Below are positions 46,405-58,690 of a stretch of DNA of 64,000 bases, piece after piece. The first letter of the stretch is position 1; each line of letters opens with the position of its first letter. This DNA comes from Actinomucor elegans (taxonomy: Eukaryota > Mucoromycota > Mucoromycetes > Mucorales > Mucoraceae). The notes under the pieces were generated by a model. It saw nothing but the letters and a program-made list of their open reading frames with translations. It did not search any database and was not told where the DNA came from. A program made the position numbers and the translations under genes. The DNA is taken from assembly GCA_026027325.1 (NCBI GenBank), contig JAMSLZ010000001.1, positions 3,286,001 to 3,350,000 on the forward strand, written 5' to 3'.

Positions 46405-48461
46405 CTATAATATGACCAAAAAAAAACTTCATCATTTTTGCACCTTTAGATAGTTTAACTTTCTACAGCATTTGCTGAATTATTTGCATTCGTTGGCATT
46501 TATTTGTTCTTAAAAGAGAATCAAAGTTGATGCCAAATTTTGAACCGTCATTCTAAGAAGGGCACATTCAATCTTCTTCCCCCAATAAAAATCGAGGGCA
46601 ACCCATAGTAGTAGCAGTAACAGTAGCGATAAAAGTGCTGATTGCATACCTTCAAATCACTTTTTGACAATATCCAAGGAATTTTAGAGGCATAGTACAT
46701 AATGGATCTTTTTTTACAGAAAAAAGTTCTGACTTGTTTATAGATACTTTGGTAGTCGCGCCATGGCTAATAGGGCCCAGGTTTTCGAATTTAAGAGTGG
46801 GTCCAGCAACCAGAGGATTAAACCTGATCTGGCCATCAAAAGCTTAATGGCTCTTATGATGTTTTTATCAACTCAAAAATATTTCATGTTATTATAGAAT
46901 GATAATCTCTAAATCTAGTTATTACCTTATTGTGTCTCTCAAGATGCTTACAAAGCTTAGTAGATATAAAATAATGATATAACGTGATAGATCCTTTACA
47001 TCTAATCATTAACAAGCGTAATATATTGATTGTATTACAATTAAACAATAAATCTGATAAATTTAGCAACTCATTATGAGCATATAGTAATTAATAAATG
47101 CGAATACACCAAAATCGGCCGAGAAATTCAATCATTAGCACTAAATTATATAAAATGCATGCAATGTTGGATCAATCACTAAAGTATAGTTTACTCATGG
47201 TACATGAGTTAAATAATGGCTCAATGGATGCATGTATTTTATATAATTTAATTCTAATGTTGAATAAATCTTTCAGCTGATTTTAACATCTTGTCACTTC
47301 TGACATAATGGAGCAATCTCATAGTAAGTTGTTATATCCATTAATACATTCCATTTACTGTATTATAACCAATATGTAATATTCATCAATAGTTAACCTG
47401 TCAATGAAATAATCTAAATTTAATGATTAATAGATCTCCCGATTAATCGCTTTGCAATGTTGCATCTGAGAAGTAAATCCTACTTGGAATGGTAAACTAT
47501 ATGATTTAGAGCGTCTATTTCATCAAAATACTATAAGTTAATGTATATAACGAGCAAAGGCGTATATTTCGTGTTGTAATTTTTTGTTGTTGTTATTTTT
47601 GTCTCGTTACAATAGCAGCTTTTCTTAAAAAGCCTTACTGTTCTATATTACTTAGAAAGCATACGTATATGTATTATTATGAATTTTGAAGCGAACATAA
47701 GCCGCCAATCTATCAGCTTGATTCAAACAATAGTCTACATGGTGAGACACGCATGATATTCAATAGAGATTATATTTCTGACAATGAAAGCTTCAGCCTC
47801 ATTGTATGACCAGCAAGTATGCACATATAATATATACATAAAAGAGAGAGAACACAAACCATTACTCGGGCTCAAGTGCACTAATTCTTGACGTACAACG
47901 TAAATAAGGGAGGACAAAGACCGCCTTTGGATTCAGAAAGGCTTTGATTGAAGTATATACAGATGTTGTGTATATTTCGAATAAAGACAACGGCACTTGT
48001 CAAGCTTTTTTTTAAAAAAAAAGCCATATGGTATTGTTTGCGGGAGAAAGAAAAATGACGATCATCTCTATATTCTAAATAGAGTTCTGTCAAATTGAAT
48101 TAGTCAACTTGGCCTTGGTGTTCTGTTGTATCTAAAATTAAATAATTCATGTTGAATCGTGTAAAACGTAGCCTATGATGTTATTAAAAAAAGCTTGCTG
48201 TTTGGCAATGTTTCGCTTAGGAGACAAGAAGTTCTCGATACAATCAAAAAGAAAATGCTTGGCTTTTAAATACTAGACCAACACCCACAGGTTGAACTCA
48301 GCCTCGCTTTATTTTCTTTAGATTACCTTTTCAAGCCTTTGTTTAATTATAGATCAACCCCCGAAGTTATTGGTTATTTCTATTCTTCCCTTTTAATTTT
48401 CGTTTTTCTCTTTTTCTTTTTAGTTTCTTGTTCTTTAAAGCCCTTTTTTTTTCCTAGAACT
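45551..48461. other. Repeat-rich spacer
   Basis: No gene is supported. Dispersed-repeat copies lie at about 45990-46055, 46155-46190 and 47093-47145 (plus) and 47424-47472 (minus). A 31-T run lies at 46372-46402. A tRNA B-box-like GGTTTAATCCT lies on the minus strand at about 46790-46830. The CT-rich stretch before 48462 is the SSO-type gene leader. Confidence 0.5.
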
Positions 48462-49400
48462 ATGAGCGTCAATCGATTCGCAGAATTTCAAAACAGCCAA
48501 CGTAATGGACAAGAAGCTGTTCCTGGACAGCCTACCGGTGGCTACGAGATGCGCCCTCTGTTACCTGCCTCCAAGGGCGATATCTCAACTTTGGAAGGAT
48601 TTCTTGAAGAAATTGGTCATGTCAGAGAAAATATTGATCAAATCAACGCCAACGTAGAGCTTATCAAATCCCATCAATCCAGTATGCTACAAATAGCCGA
48701 TGCTGGTGAACTAGCGCGCACTCGACACATTGTTGACCAACTTACTGCCGACACACAAAGAATCATGACACACGTAAGACAAAAGCTAAAGGAAATCGAA
48801 CCCACTTCGCGCCACCGCGACTTGGCTACTCGTAAAAACACTTTCAGTGCAGCAATGACGTCGTTCATGGAAGCCATTAAAAAGTATCGTATTGTTTCTA
48901 TGGATTTTCAAAAGGCTGAAGGACAGCAACTAGAAAGACAAATCAAGATTGCTAATCCCAACGCCACACCTCAAGAGATCCAAAAAGCTATTACGGATGC
49001 AGAGCAAGGCGGAGGAAATGCAGTGTTTGCTCAACAATTAATGCAAGCAGTCGGTAATGAACATAGACGTCAGAATGCTCAAAATGCATTGGATGCTGTC
49101 CAGGGACGTCATGAAGATATCCGTCGTTTGGCTAAAAGTGTGCAAGAGTTATCTGTGTTGTTCAGTGAGATGCAAGAGATGTTGGAACATCAACAGCACG
49201 TCTTGGATACAGTTGAATACAAGGCAGAACAGGCTTCCCAAGATATTGAAAAAGGTAATGGTGAAATTACAAAGGCTACTGTCCTTGCTAGATCTACTCG
49301 TCGCAAGAAGTGGATCTGTTTCATGATCTTTATGGTTATCATTATCATTTTGGCTATTGTATTGGCTATTGAAATCCCAAAGCGTAGTAATAATAACTAA
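48462..49400 (+). CDS. SSO1: Plasma-membrane t-SNARE, syntaxin 1/Sso-type
   Basis: A single exon of 312 residues. Syntaxins of this group drive fusion of secretory vesicles at the plasma membrane. The N-terminal Habc bundle spans about 40-190 (ISTLEGFLEEIGHVRENIDQ begins it; KNTFSAAMTSFMEAIKKYR is the third helix). The SNARE helix is at about 215-280 (VQELSVLFSEMQEMLEHQQH and on), with the 0-layer Gln in EHQQ. A basic RRKKW segment precedes the C-terminal anchor, a run of about 23 hydrophobics (MIFMVIIIILAIVLAIEI). Met at 48462 is the first ATG in frame after a CT-rich leader. Assignment to Sso, not an endosomal or Golgi syntaxin, rests on the spacing of Habc and SNARE parts and is fairly sure. 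Confidence 0.93.
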   Translation: MSVNRFAEFQNSQRNGQEAVPGQPTGGYEMRPLLPASKGDISTLEGFLEEIGHVRENIDQINANVELIKSHQSSMLQIADAGELARTRHIVDQLTADTQRIMTHVRQKLKEIEPTSRHRDLATRKNTFSAAMTSFMEAIKKYRIVSMDFQKAEGQQLERQIKIANPNATPQEIQKAITDAEQGGGNAVFAQQLMQAVGNEHRRQNAQNALDAVQGRHEDIRRLAKSVQELSVLFSEMQEMLEHQQHVLDTVEYKAEQASQDIEKGNGEITKATVLARSTRRKKWICFMIFMVIIIILAIVLAIEIPKRSNNN

Positions 49401-50003
49401 ATCCTTTCACTTCCTTTATACCTATGTAGTATCTTTGTTTTATCATAATAAATTACCCTCTTTTTTTCGATGTAAAGCTAGTTACTCGTGGTTTTTGATT
49501 CAGAGGCTTATATTTGTCATACTATATAGGTCCGTATATCCGTATTATAGACATTTAATAGAAGAGGAGACCTGAATGAACGCGTACTACTTGGGCTAAC
49601 ACACAGCGGCTATCTTTCTGCTCCGAGAAAGATAAAAACTGTACTACTGACTTGGCCCCTTGATTTTCTTTTTGATTGAGATTGTTTTTATTAGTGTGCA
49701 GCATAGAAAACTTGATATCATAAAGGAATATACATAAACATTTCCTTTCTTTTCTTGAAAGAAAAATTTACATAATTAAATACTCTGCTTCTTTTAAAGA
49801 TAAAAGAGAAAGAATAACGTCTAAATAGTGTGAAAAAGGTCTTTTTTGTGTAGGAAGGGTCTTTTTTTTTGGGTTTTTTTTGTGTTTATATAGTTGAGTG
49901 TTAAAAAAAGTGTGGGTGGGTATACAAGTGAAACAAGTAGAAAAAAGATAATGCCAAATGACTTCTATAGGGTGGTATGATGGTTATATATAAAAAGGTA
50001 AGC
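49401..50003. other. Convergent spacer between SSO1 and bHLH gene
   Basis: 600 bp with both 3' ends. T-rich and A-rich tracts (49861-49870, 49905-49911) but no repeat or gene. Confidence 0.5.
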
Positions 50004-51140
50004 TTACATGTTTCCAATGGAATACATGTTATCAAGTGCTTGCTTTTGTAATACACCTTGTTGGAAGCTAAAAAAAAAAAAAAAAAAAAATTTAGTAAAA
50101 AAAAAAGTACGCGGTATCAGTCATGATAAGTTACCTTCGGAGTTGTTCATTTTCCTGTACAAGACGTTCCAACTCAGCCAATATTGTCATTTGAGTAGAC
50201 TTCAAGTGCTGAATATGTTGGACAGCTATCATAAGCGTAAGTAACGTAAATATATAAAAATTAAAAAAAGGAACTTACTTCTATGTAATAATGTAACCTT
50301 GCTCATCTTCTTGTTTAAACAGGCAGGCAATTCACTGCGCAAATCCTCAAATCCATCTTTTATCTGAGCACGACGCTTTTGCTCCGATTGAATATGGATT
50401 TGGCGTCTCAATTCAGTCACATTAGAAGTAACATCTTGTTGTTGTTGCCTAACGCGTAAAACAGGTTAATACCAGTAAGGTCAATTAACAAAGCATAACT
50501 TACTCGACTTTTTGTTTGCGACTAGGGCGTTGCTCATCTTCATCGTCCTCTTCAGAGGAGCAAGAGGAAGAAGAAGAAGAAGAGAATTGTTGCTTTTCTT
50601 CATCCATTCTACCACGCTTCTTACCATTTACACGTTGAGAGGTAGATTGTTCAAAGGATTCTTTAGAGTATTGAAGAAACTCGGGATAAAAGGATTCAGG
50701 TAATGCTGAAGCCTTTGCAATGGTTTCATTCAAATAAGCTGTAGCAGCGGCGGAACTGGTGCTACTGCTGATAGTGGAGCTAGAAGAAGATTGAACAAGT
50801 TGAGGTGGCACTGGATGTTGCTGATAGACAGAAGCAGCCGAGGAGAATCCAGACATTAAAGAGTCTGGACTTCCGGGACCATGCTGATTCAAATGGAATG
50901 AAGAAGGACTGGTAGCAAAAGGTTCATTACCGTACATGTTGGGCGAGGCCGAGGGCGAAGTGGCGGCGTAAAAGGGTGATACTATCAGGGATGTTAGATA
51001 AGCACTTGTTTAATGATAATTCACTTACCAGGGTACATTAAACTGGCTTGCTGCTCAAGTTCTACTTTGGACATGTACTGTTGTTGATTAGGGACGGGAC
51101 ACTCATGAAGATATTCGGAAGACCAGTGAAGCTTGTTCAT
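50004..51140 (-). CDS. bHLH transcription factor (Mlx/MAX-like region)
   Basis: Five exons on the minus strand (51140-51029, 50981-50504, 50448-50279, 50225-50135, 50067-50004) join in phase to about 304 residues. The bHLH domain lies in exons 3-4 (about 210-275). The basic region is ELRRQIHIQSEQKRRAQIK, with the His-Glu-Arg E-box contact pattern (H..E..RR), followed by DGFEDLRSELP and KKMSKVTLLHRTVQHIQHL. A short heptad-like leucine segment (MTILAELERLVQENEQL) follows, suggesting a bHLH-Zip dimer. The N-terminal 190 residues are Ser/Pro/Gln-rich and include an acidic-Ser run before the DNA-binding part, plausible for activation. The H-E-R pattern predicts CANNTG (class B) sites. The exact orthologue is not recognised. 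The last exon follows a run of 20 A (plus strand, 50071-50090) that serves as the polypyrimidine tract. Confidence 0.88.
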
Positions 51141-54100
51141 TTTAAATGACTGTGGATAATAAGGATTGGTATGGGGTGAGAGTGAATGTATAAGGGTATT
51201 TAATAGAGAAATCTATTGAAATCGTGTGTTTCTAAAGAAAAAAGAAAAAAAAGAGATATGAATAAAAAAAAAAAAAAAAAAGACTTGCTAGTTGGACTCT
51301 GTATTTAAGCTAAAACAAGTGCTACTATTGCCTCGCGTCAAAGTACGATCTATAAGTACTCTGAACCAATGGATTGCGAGGCACTTGTAAGTTATTTTCT
51401 CATGCACCGATAATTGTATTGTCCTACTATCACTTTGTGTAAGAAAACAGAGAGGATCTCTTGGAGTTTGAATTACATTATATCCGACCGGAATCAATTC
51501 CATTTTATAGATATGAACACTCTCGATAAAACCGAATGAAAAAAAAAAAAAGATAAACCATTGACAACCTTAGTTGATCTTGTACAAAAAAAAAAGATGA
51601 ATTAAAAAAAGGCCCTATCAAAAGAGAATATTCCCACACCAACATCTCTTTATACCCACCTTCTATGAATAATGGTCATATATTGTGTAGCAGAGTGGAG
51701 CGATTATGAGAGAGAGAGGGAAAACAGACCAAGCAAAAATGGACCTTGAAATATTAAATTGAGCCTCCGTTTTCATTCAAAGTCCGTTACTATCTCTAGC
51801 TTGGGCCAATGATTGATTTCCTAGTTCGAGTGTGATTAAGCCAAGTGCCTTATTCAAGACAGAGTACAAGATCTCTCTCTGTTTCCCGAGAATAGAGAGA
51901 TCCGGCAAGCGTAAATGGATTCATTAATAACTCTTTTCTTCAGGTAACCTCACTTTTTTTCTTTGTATGACCTTGCTTGACAAAAATTTTGATCTATTCT
52001 GTCTGTATCTTTGACTTTGAAAACAGGTTTAAAAAACGTACGACTGTAATAACCTTAATTGAAACTCTAATTTATTATTTTTCCAGCTTTCATTTCACAG
52101 AGTAAAAAAAAAAAAAAAAAAAAAAAAAAGCGCCTATTGATGCAGAAAAAATAATCTCATATTCTTTTATTATCGCATCATGTAAAATTGATCTTTTACA
52201 AACTAAAAAGCAAGACACACAGACACGGTAACTGGGTCATATGACTATCATGCTTATCTATATATATGCTGTGTACTGTTCAAGGTTTACCCTCCTTTCA
52301 AAATAGTGATAAAATCACTAGAAAGTAGCGCTTTGTTTTCTCTGGCTTCTTTTTCTTAGGCCTTTTCGTACGTTGAAAATGCTTTCGTTACAAGAGAAAG
52401 TTTTTTTTGGTTCATGTGTTACATTAATTGCACTTTGGATACTGCGTTGATTCGGTTCAATAGTATTTAATACAGTGAATGTCCTGTATGCAATAAACTT
52501 TTATAGCTGTCAATCGAGTCATGTATCATTTCTGAAACTTGCCCAGACAAATCAATGTGCCTGGACTGCAGAAAACAGCGGATTTTAATATTCTTCCATT
52601 ACACCAACCTCTCAAAGCATCCACTTGACTCAAAATCAAACAAACGGATAAAACATTAGCTGGAGTATTACCTAGAAATAAAGAAACGAAGGTATTTTAG
52701 CAATACCAATATGTCTGTGCATAAGTTCAATGCTTTCAAGTGTAGATCGCGAATTATACAGGGTGTTCGGAAAGCACACCGGCGCCGTTTTTTAGGTCGC
52801 GGGCCACCTCATCTTGTTATAGGGTTACTATGACCAAATCCAAGTTTGAAGTAGAGTTTATACAAAAGTTTAAAGATTTGATAATCTTTTTGCGGTAACA
52901 CAACCATTTGTTTTCGTGGGGAGGTTTAATGGTAAAGTATCTGCAAGGTATTGATTTCTTTTAGAGTACGCTCAATGATAATCAGATCAAATCAGACCAT
53001 GGTTGCGTAATTAATTGTAAGACTTTGTATTTGGAGTCATGTAACACCTGTCCACGTTCACTTGTGATTTTGTAAGTTGTTTCATTGAAAAGGGCGCTCG
53101 TATTTCTGCATTTCGTTCGGAAAGTATTGATATACCTCAGTTTGCTATTGATCTAGCCATGCTATAATAAACATTAGGGGTCGCCTTGGCTACCATTTCA
53201 ACCTCCGCTCCAGAGCATATCTACCTCTCTACTTGGTCTATATTGACTTAACATTAAGAGAGTCGATTCATTAAAGAGTATGTGTTGCGTTTTATTTTTT
53301 TCCCAAAAGTCATTAATTTATCCCAATTCATTACTGAACGCGTTGTGCATTAGCAATGGTTATGGGTTGCTATGCTTACTATTTCGCTCTCCGCTCCGAA
53401 ATATATACTTGTCTTTACTTTCTACCTGTACTAGCCTGTAATTATAAAGATTAGCATATTAAAAAGTGCACTTTATGGTTTATATAGTTTGAGGAATCCA
53501 TTAATGCGTCTGTGTTCATTCTTGAAAAGCATATTGGTTAATGATTTAGTACGGTAACAAGATCATGTTTCAGTCTCCTCTTCAATTGTCTGGTCTCAGA
53601 TTGTATTAATAACTAGCACCTGTCTTTTGCTGAGATAGAATCTTGAAAGTTAGTTTATTATACAGCTCTTGTTTTGTTCCAGAAGTCTATTAATGTATCT
53701 CGGTATATTGTCGAAAAGGACTCAATCGCATGTTAAATGACCGCTCCAATTGGATGGCATATCAGTATTTATCACTTTTTAATTCATGCTTGCTTTTGTT
53801 TACTTTCAGGGCAACTCGTTTCCCTTAAAGTAAAGATTTTATTATATAGTGTCCCCGAAAATCATTTGTTTTTCTTGGCTCAGTGTTCAGATATCTCTTG
53901 GTGATTTTAAAGGTGCGATCTTGAATATCTGAGTTTAAATTTCGACTTATTGCCCGAAGGGCCAGACTGTATTCTCCTGTAGTTTCAATCTACATTGATG
54001 TATAGTGGCAAGAGTTTAAGACAGGAACAACCAAATAGATACTATATTATACTATATTATACTATACTAAACATTTTCAAATGTGTATGCTTGGTTGCTG

Positions 54101-54736
54101 AGCTTTACAAAGCGTTGTGATCTATTGGGGTAATAGACTTACACCAATGAATTTTCAAGGCTATAATGTAGTAGTGCAAATCAACGAAGGCAGTCTTCCC
54201 TCTGCTGGAATATACCCCGTTTTTGTGACCTCTCTATAAGCAGTAATAAAGATAGTCTTAAAGTTTCATTTGCCCTGGACATATTTTAATTAAATTTGAT
54301 ATAGCAGCTTTCCTATAGCACTTTCTAGGCATTCAAAATCTAACCATTGACGCTACAATGTTTGTTTCAAAGTGTCAATAAGTTGCTTATTTGTTTTCAC
54401 ATTATTTTCCGTGCAGATATCAAATTTAGATTATCTTGGAGTTTAAATCATGTATCAGTTGCTGTGCATTAAGAGATCGTATTCATAATTGGTACTACCC
54501 GCGTTTTATTACGGGTATGCCTAATCTGTAAAGAACGAACTCAGTTACAGTGATTCAAACTTCGGAAATGAGTTTGAGACCTCCGAGAAACAAGAGTAAA
54601 AGAATCGGAGACCAAACCAAAGAGTTCGTTGACGCTACTGCTAAAAGGCTATAGTAGTAATGTAGTGCAACAAAGCACATAATTTCACATGTAGAATTTA
54701 CTATTCAATAATAATGACAGGTGCTTTATTAATCAA
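51141..54736. other. 3.6-kb spacer with degenerate tandem repeats
   Basis: No gene is supported. Its left end is the bHLH promoter. 52104-52129 is a 26-A run. A transposon-end-like TACAGGGTGTTCGGAAAGC lies at 52757-52775. From about 53079 to 53780 there is a degenerate tandem repeat (separate entry). At 54041-54068 a short tandem of TATACTATAT-type units occurs. Confidence 0.5.
53300..53780 (+). repeat. Degenerate 188-bp tandem repeat with a recurring coding-like core
   Basis: ATTAAT starts at 53312, 53500 and 53689, so the spacing is 188 and 189 bp. After each, translation in the local frame gives INLSQFITER, INASVFILEK and INVSRYIVEK. A fourth related core, VSCFIEKGARI, lies at about 53073-53105. 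The following parts of units 1 and 2 also align (CTCCGCTCC with flanking pyrimidine-rich sequence). Stops follow each core within several codons, so no gene is intact. Confidence 0.6.
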
Positions 54737-55841
54737 CTACCAAGCTTTGGTATATTTTTCACCTGTCTCTAGTAAACCAACTGCCATTTGTAAAGCGCTT
54801 TCGATCTTTTGATTCAATATACCGCCTTCTTCTGCTTTCTTTTTACTTTTATCACCATCTTCTAGTAACTGTCTCTGTTTTGATTCTGCATTGATGATGA
54901 TTGGTAGCTGTAGCAGGACTTTACATATTGTAATTGATAGCTGCATTCTTCTCCATAGACTAAAGTAAGATAATGTTCGTAATTCATGTTGTAATTCGTA
55001 TAGTTTCATTAATTCGAATTGAACCACTTTGTAATATTGATGCGTAGCTATATAGAAACAAATTAGCCACAGAATTTTGTATGCATTATTCGTACATACA
55101 CTGGAATAGTTCTCGCATTTTTCGAAAACCCAATTCGATTTGAAGTATTGCATCTTCTGTAATATGCATTCCAGGATTTGTTTCGTTCAAAGCATCTATT
55201 ATGAGAAAAAAAAAAAAAAAAGAGTCAGATGATTAAAATGTACAAAATATGAGACGACTAACGTATAAAAGCTCGCATCGTTTGAAACTCTCCATCTAGC
55301 ATTTCGTTAAATAGCTATTAAAAAGTGTGAGCGCTATTGTAATCCCATTTAATAGTACATACTTGATGTAACACTCTTTGTAACGTATCATTGGGATTAT
55401 CATCGTCTGTATTCACAAAGGAGGCTGAGGTTGCTCTTGTGCCTTTATGCTTTGATACATCGTACATGAGTTTAGATGATGGATTGCTCAGTGTTTCATA
55501 AGCAATTGATAAAACTATACATATTAAATACGATGAACGTCTTGTACATACACAAATCATTTTGCGAGTTACGTTGAAAACTTTCAGTTGCTCGTGGGTA
55601 AGATGGTACAAATTTATCTGGGTGACATACCCGGCTTCTCTAATAACAAGCATTATTACAAGTCTCTACTTTATGACTTTATGGGGGTTTTCTTTACTCT
55701 GATATAAGCTCTTCGAATTTCTTCGTTTTGTGCATCTTTCTTGATGCCTAATACACGATAATAGTCTGGTGCCGCTAATATTTCGTCTACAAATCGATAT
55801 TTTTCTTCTTTTTGCTGTGTATTGGTATTAATGAAAGGCAT
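54737..55841 (-). CDS. J-domain (DnaJ/Hsp40) co-chaperone, class C
   Basis: Six exons on the minus strand (55841-55698, 55639-55552, 55514-55363, 55314-55263, 55195-55100, 55047-54737) give about 280 residues. The J-domain runs from about residue 25 to 95: PDYYRVLGIKKDAQNEEIRR, the HPD loop in RSRVCHPDKF, and LSIAYETLSNPSSKLMYDV. HPD stimulates Hsp70 ATPase. No Gly/Phe region or zinc finger is present, so it is a class C (type III) J-protein. The C-terminal part is helical, with ILQIELGFRKMRELFQS and ELQHELRTLSYFSLWRRM and a hydrophobic stretch ICKVLLQLPIIINA, perhaps a membrane contact, and ends in TGEKYTKAW. Its client is unknown. Exon 5's donor is GTATGT after TTCCAGT; the other nearby donor would break the frame. 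Confidence 0.88.
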
Positions 55842-58655
55842 TTTTGTTAGTAGAAAGGAAAATTAAACAAGAAAGAAAGAGAGAAAAGGGAGGAAAAAAT
55901 AACACAAGAGGAGGGGTTATCGCCCAATAACATTAGCATGTGAAAATGATAAGCGTAATAAGTGTTTGGTATGCATTGCAAATTCCACCATTTTATTGGA
56001 ACAAAAAGCTTATGATTAAAGTGTTGAATATATCATATGAAACATAGAGCGACCCACTTCTCCAAGTGATAGAAAGTGCGAATACTCAAGTAGAAGAAGG
56101 CTAGGCTCCTGATTTCGTACTACTGATAAGCAAACCATTGCACCTGAAGAGTATAAATAAATAAAGTAGGAAAAAGATATGTAATGCTATAAATATATTC
56201 AAATAGATCTGAGCGTTTATTTGATGCAGAGGCACATTTTGCGCATGGAATGCTAATCAAATGTGACATTAGGCCGAGATCGAAAGTGATCTCTGTAGTC
56301 GTTTAATGCGCCAAGCCAGTTTTCGAAGCTGTAAACAAAAAATTGAGGCTCAGAAGACATCGAAAAAAAAAGACATGTTGATACAACTGACGATCAATGC
56401 AGGTTTGAGCTTTAGGTTATTGATAAACTTTGTAGATCATTATGTATTCTTTCTGATGGTATAGTTTCTCTTAAAAAATGTATACGCAAATTTCATTTCA
56501 GAAGGGAAAAACGTTATACCGTCGGAGTATTATAGTACCTGCGCAACTCTAGACGCTGTAGTAAGGCTTAATCATTCAAATAAATCGCAGTTTATTCCAC
56601 ATATTTTCCAAGCATCAGGCTCTTATTTTAGTTTATTGTTGTTTCAGGTTCAACTTGAAGATTCTGTCAAGCGTGTCATAGTTTACTTATTGCATCTCAG
56701 CAAACCAATGCAATGAGCATGCTGTAGTTTTGATTGGATAGCGGCGTTTTAGTCAAGCCTAGTTTTCTTCCTAGAATTTGCACAGATGAAAAATATTTTG
56801 GATCAATCCCAATATAAGGATACCAGCAAGAAATTCTATCCAAAACCAAAACAATAAGTTTTTTTGAAAAACGACTACTGAAAAGTTATGTAAACGACAA
56901 CTTTTCATCTTAGAGAATAAATTCATCCTTCATTTATTTCTTTTTCCTTTTACTCTCTTCTCACCTCAGAACCTCAAAGTAGATAAAAGTTTTCACTTTG
57001 ATCAAGTTTTTAGCTCGATTCAACAAAACTATAAGAACACTCATACTTCGATGCAAAAAAAGATACTATTGAGCGACCATTTACGTGAAAACTTTGAAAT
57101 TGCCTTATAAGAAATTTTTCAAAAGTCTCGCGTAAATAGTTCCTAGCAGTGTTCCTATCTTCACGAACAAATTTGAGTGCTGCTATTACTATCATTACTA
57201 CTATATATGACTCATTAAACTTCTGATCCGTAGCTCTACTTAAACTTAATCACTGTCATGGCATTGTGAGCTTCTATGTTGCAAAAGAAAATCAGCTTGT
57301 AATTGGGTTTCCAAACTGCATTTGATATCATTAAAAAGTAATACAAATACATGTCACTATAATTATTCTCGATTTCTATTGACTTGAGAGGTGAATAATT
57401 GCGTAATATTTTAGTATTGGTAAGTTTGATTTGAACTTTAATACTATTTGTAATAATAGAGAATAGCAGATTGATATAACATATATTAACAAAGCTTGCG
57501 AAGAGTTTAACAGTGAATATATCATGGCTTAAAGATAGTCGGATCCCTTTCTTGAATTGATCAAGTTGTAATTCAAAAAAAAAAGTTTTTCAATATTATT
57601 TTAGTGTGTAACGATAACTTGAGCATTTATATGTAACAACATTCAAATAAAATACATGTTCATACTATTAAATATCATCATAATTATCATTATTGTTTTA
57701 TCTGAATAGGGTTTTTTTTGGAGGGCGGCCGCTCCCATTAATTATCGGCAGTATGTATACAAACCAATTGTACATCAGAGTGCGCGTCTATATTTCCTGT
57801 ACAGTGTTGGCAAACTAAAAAATAAAGCAGTTTGACTAGTTAAGAATGCAAGTTCAGATTTCTCTAGCAATTCATTACATTATATCCAAACTGAGACTAA
57901 ACCAGACATAATAACTTATTCTGAACATGGCCTAATTTTTAAATGCGACATTGGACCGAGATTGATTGAGATCTCTCGACTTGATATGTGCATTTACTGG
58001 TCAACTCGGATTTTGAAGTAGAATTCTGAAGCTCAAAAAATAACTGATCTTAAAATTAAAGCAGTATGACTTTTTCCTGGTAACTGGCATTAGTGACTAT
58101 CCAAAAAAAAAAAAGATTTACTATCACCTGACAGAGTCTATTCCTCACGGCTCACTTCTGACAAAATTTCCTTCGTCCATATGTCAAGTCTGCTTGCAAT
58201 ATGTACCAGATCCGACTGAGTATCTTTCTACTGCTCTCCCAAGGTGATAGTTTAGAAAATAATTATCTTTGAATTTCTGTGGCTTATTGTCAATATCCAT
58301 GATAATAAGATAATTTTATACTAATTGGTCTTTTACAATGTTCAGTATTGCCAGAAGCTTGAAATCTATGCTGCCATGATAATCTTTATTACGTTGAAAA
58401 ATGTCTGTTAAGTACACTTTCGTAGTGTTATCAATGATACATATCTTTCTTTGATCCTTTGCTATGGCTCTCATCCACAAGGATATTGATCAACATATCC
58501 AGAAAAATCTGCTCCATTTTCTGCTATAATATTTGCAGTTAATTTATTTGGTTTATGCTTTCTTATATTCTATTCATTTTCGCTGATTATATTGTTCATC
58601 ACACCTTTTTATTTTGCACCCGCCTCTTTGATTAAATCTATACAGAGCAATATAT

Positions 58656-58690
<35 letters not shown>

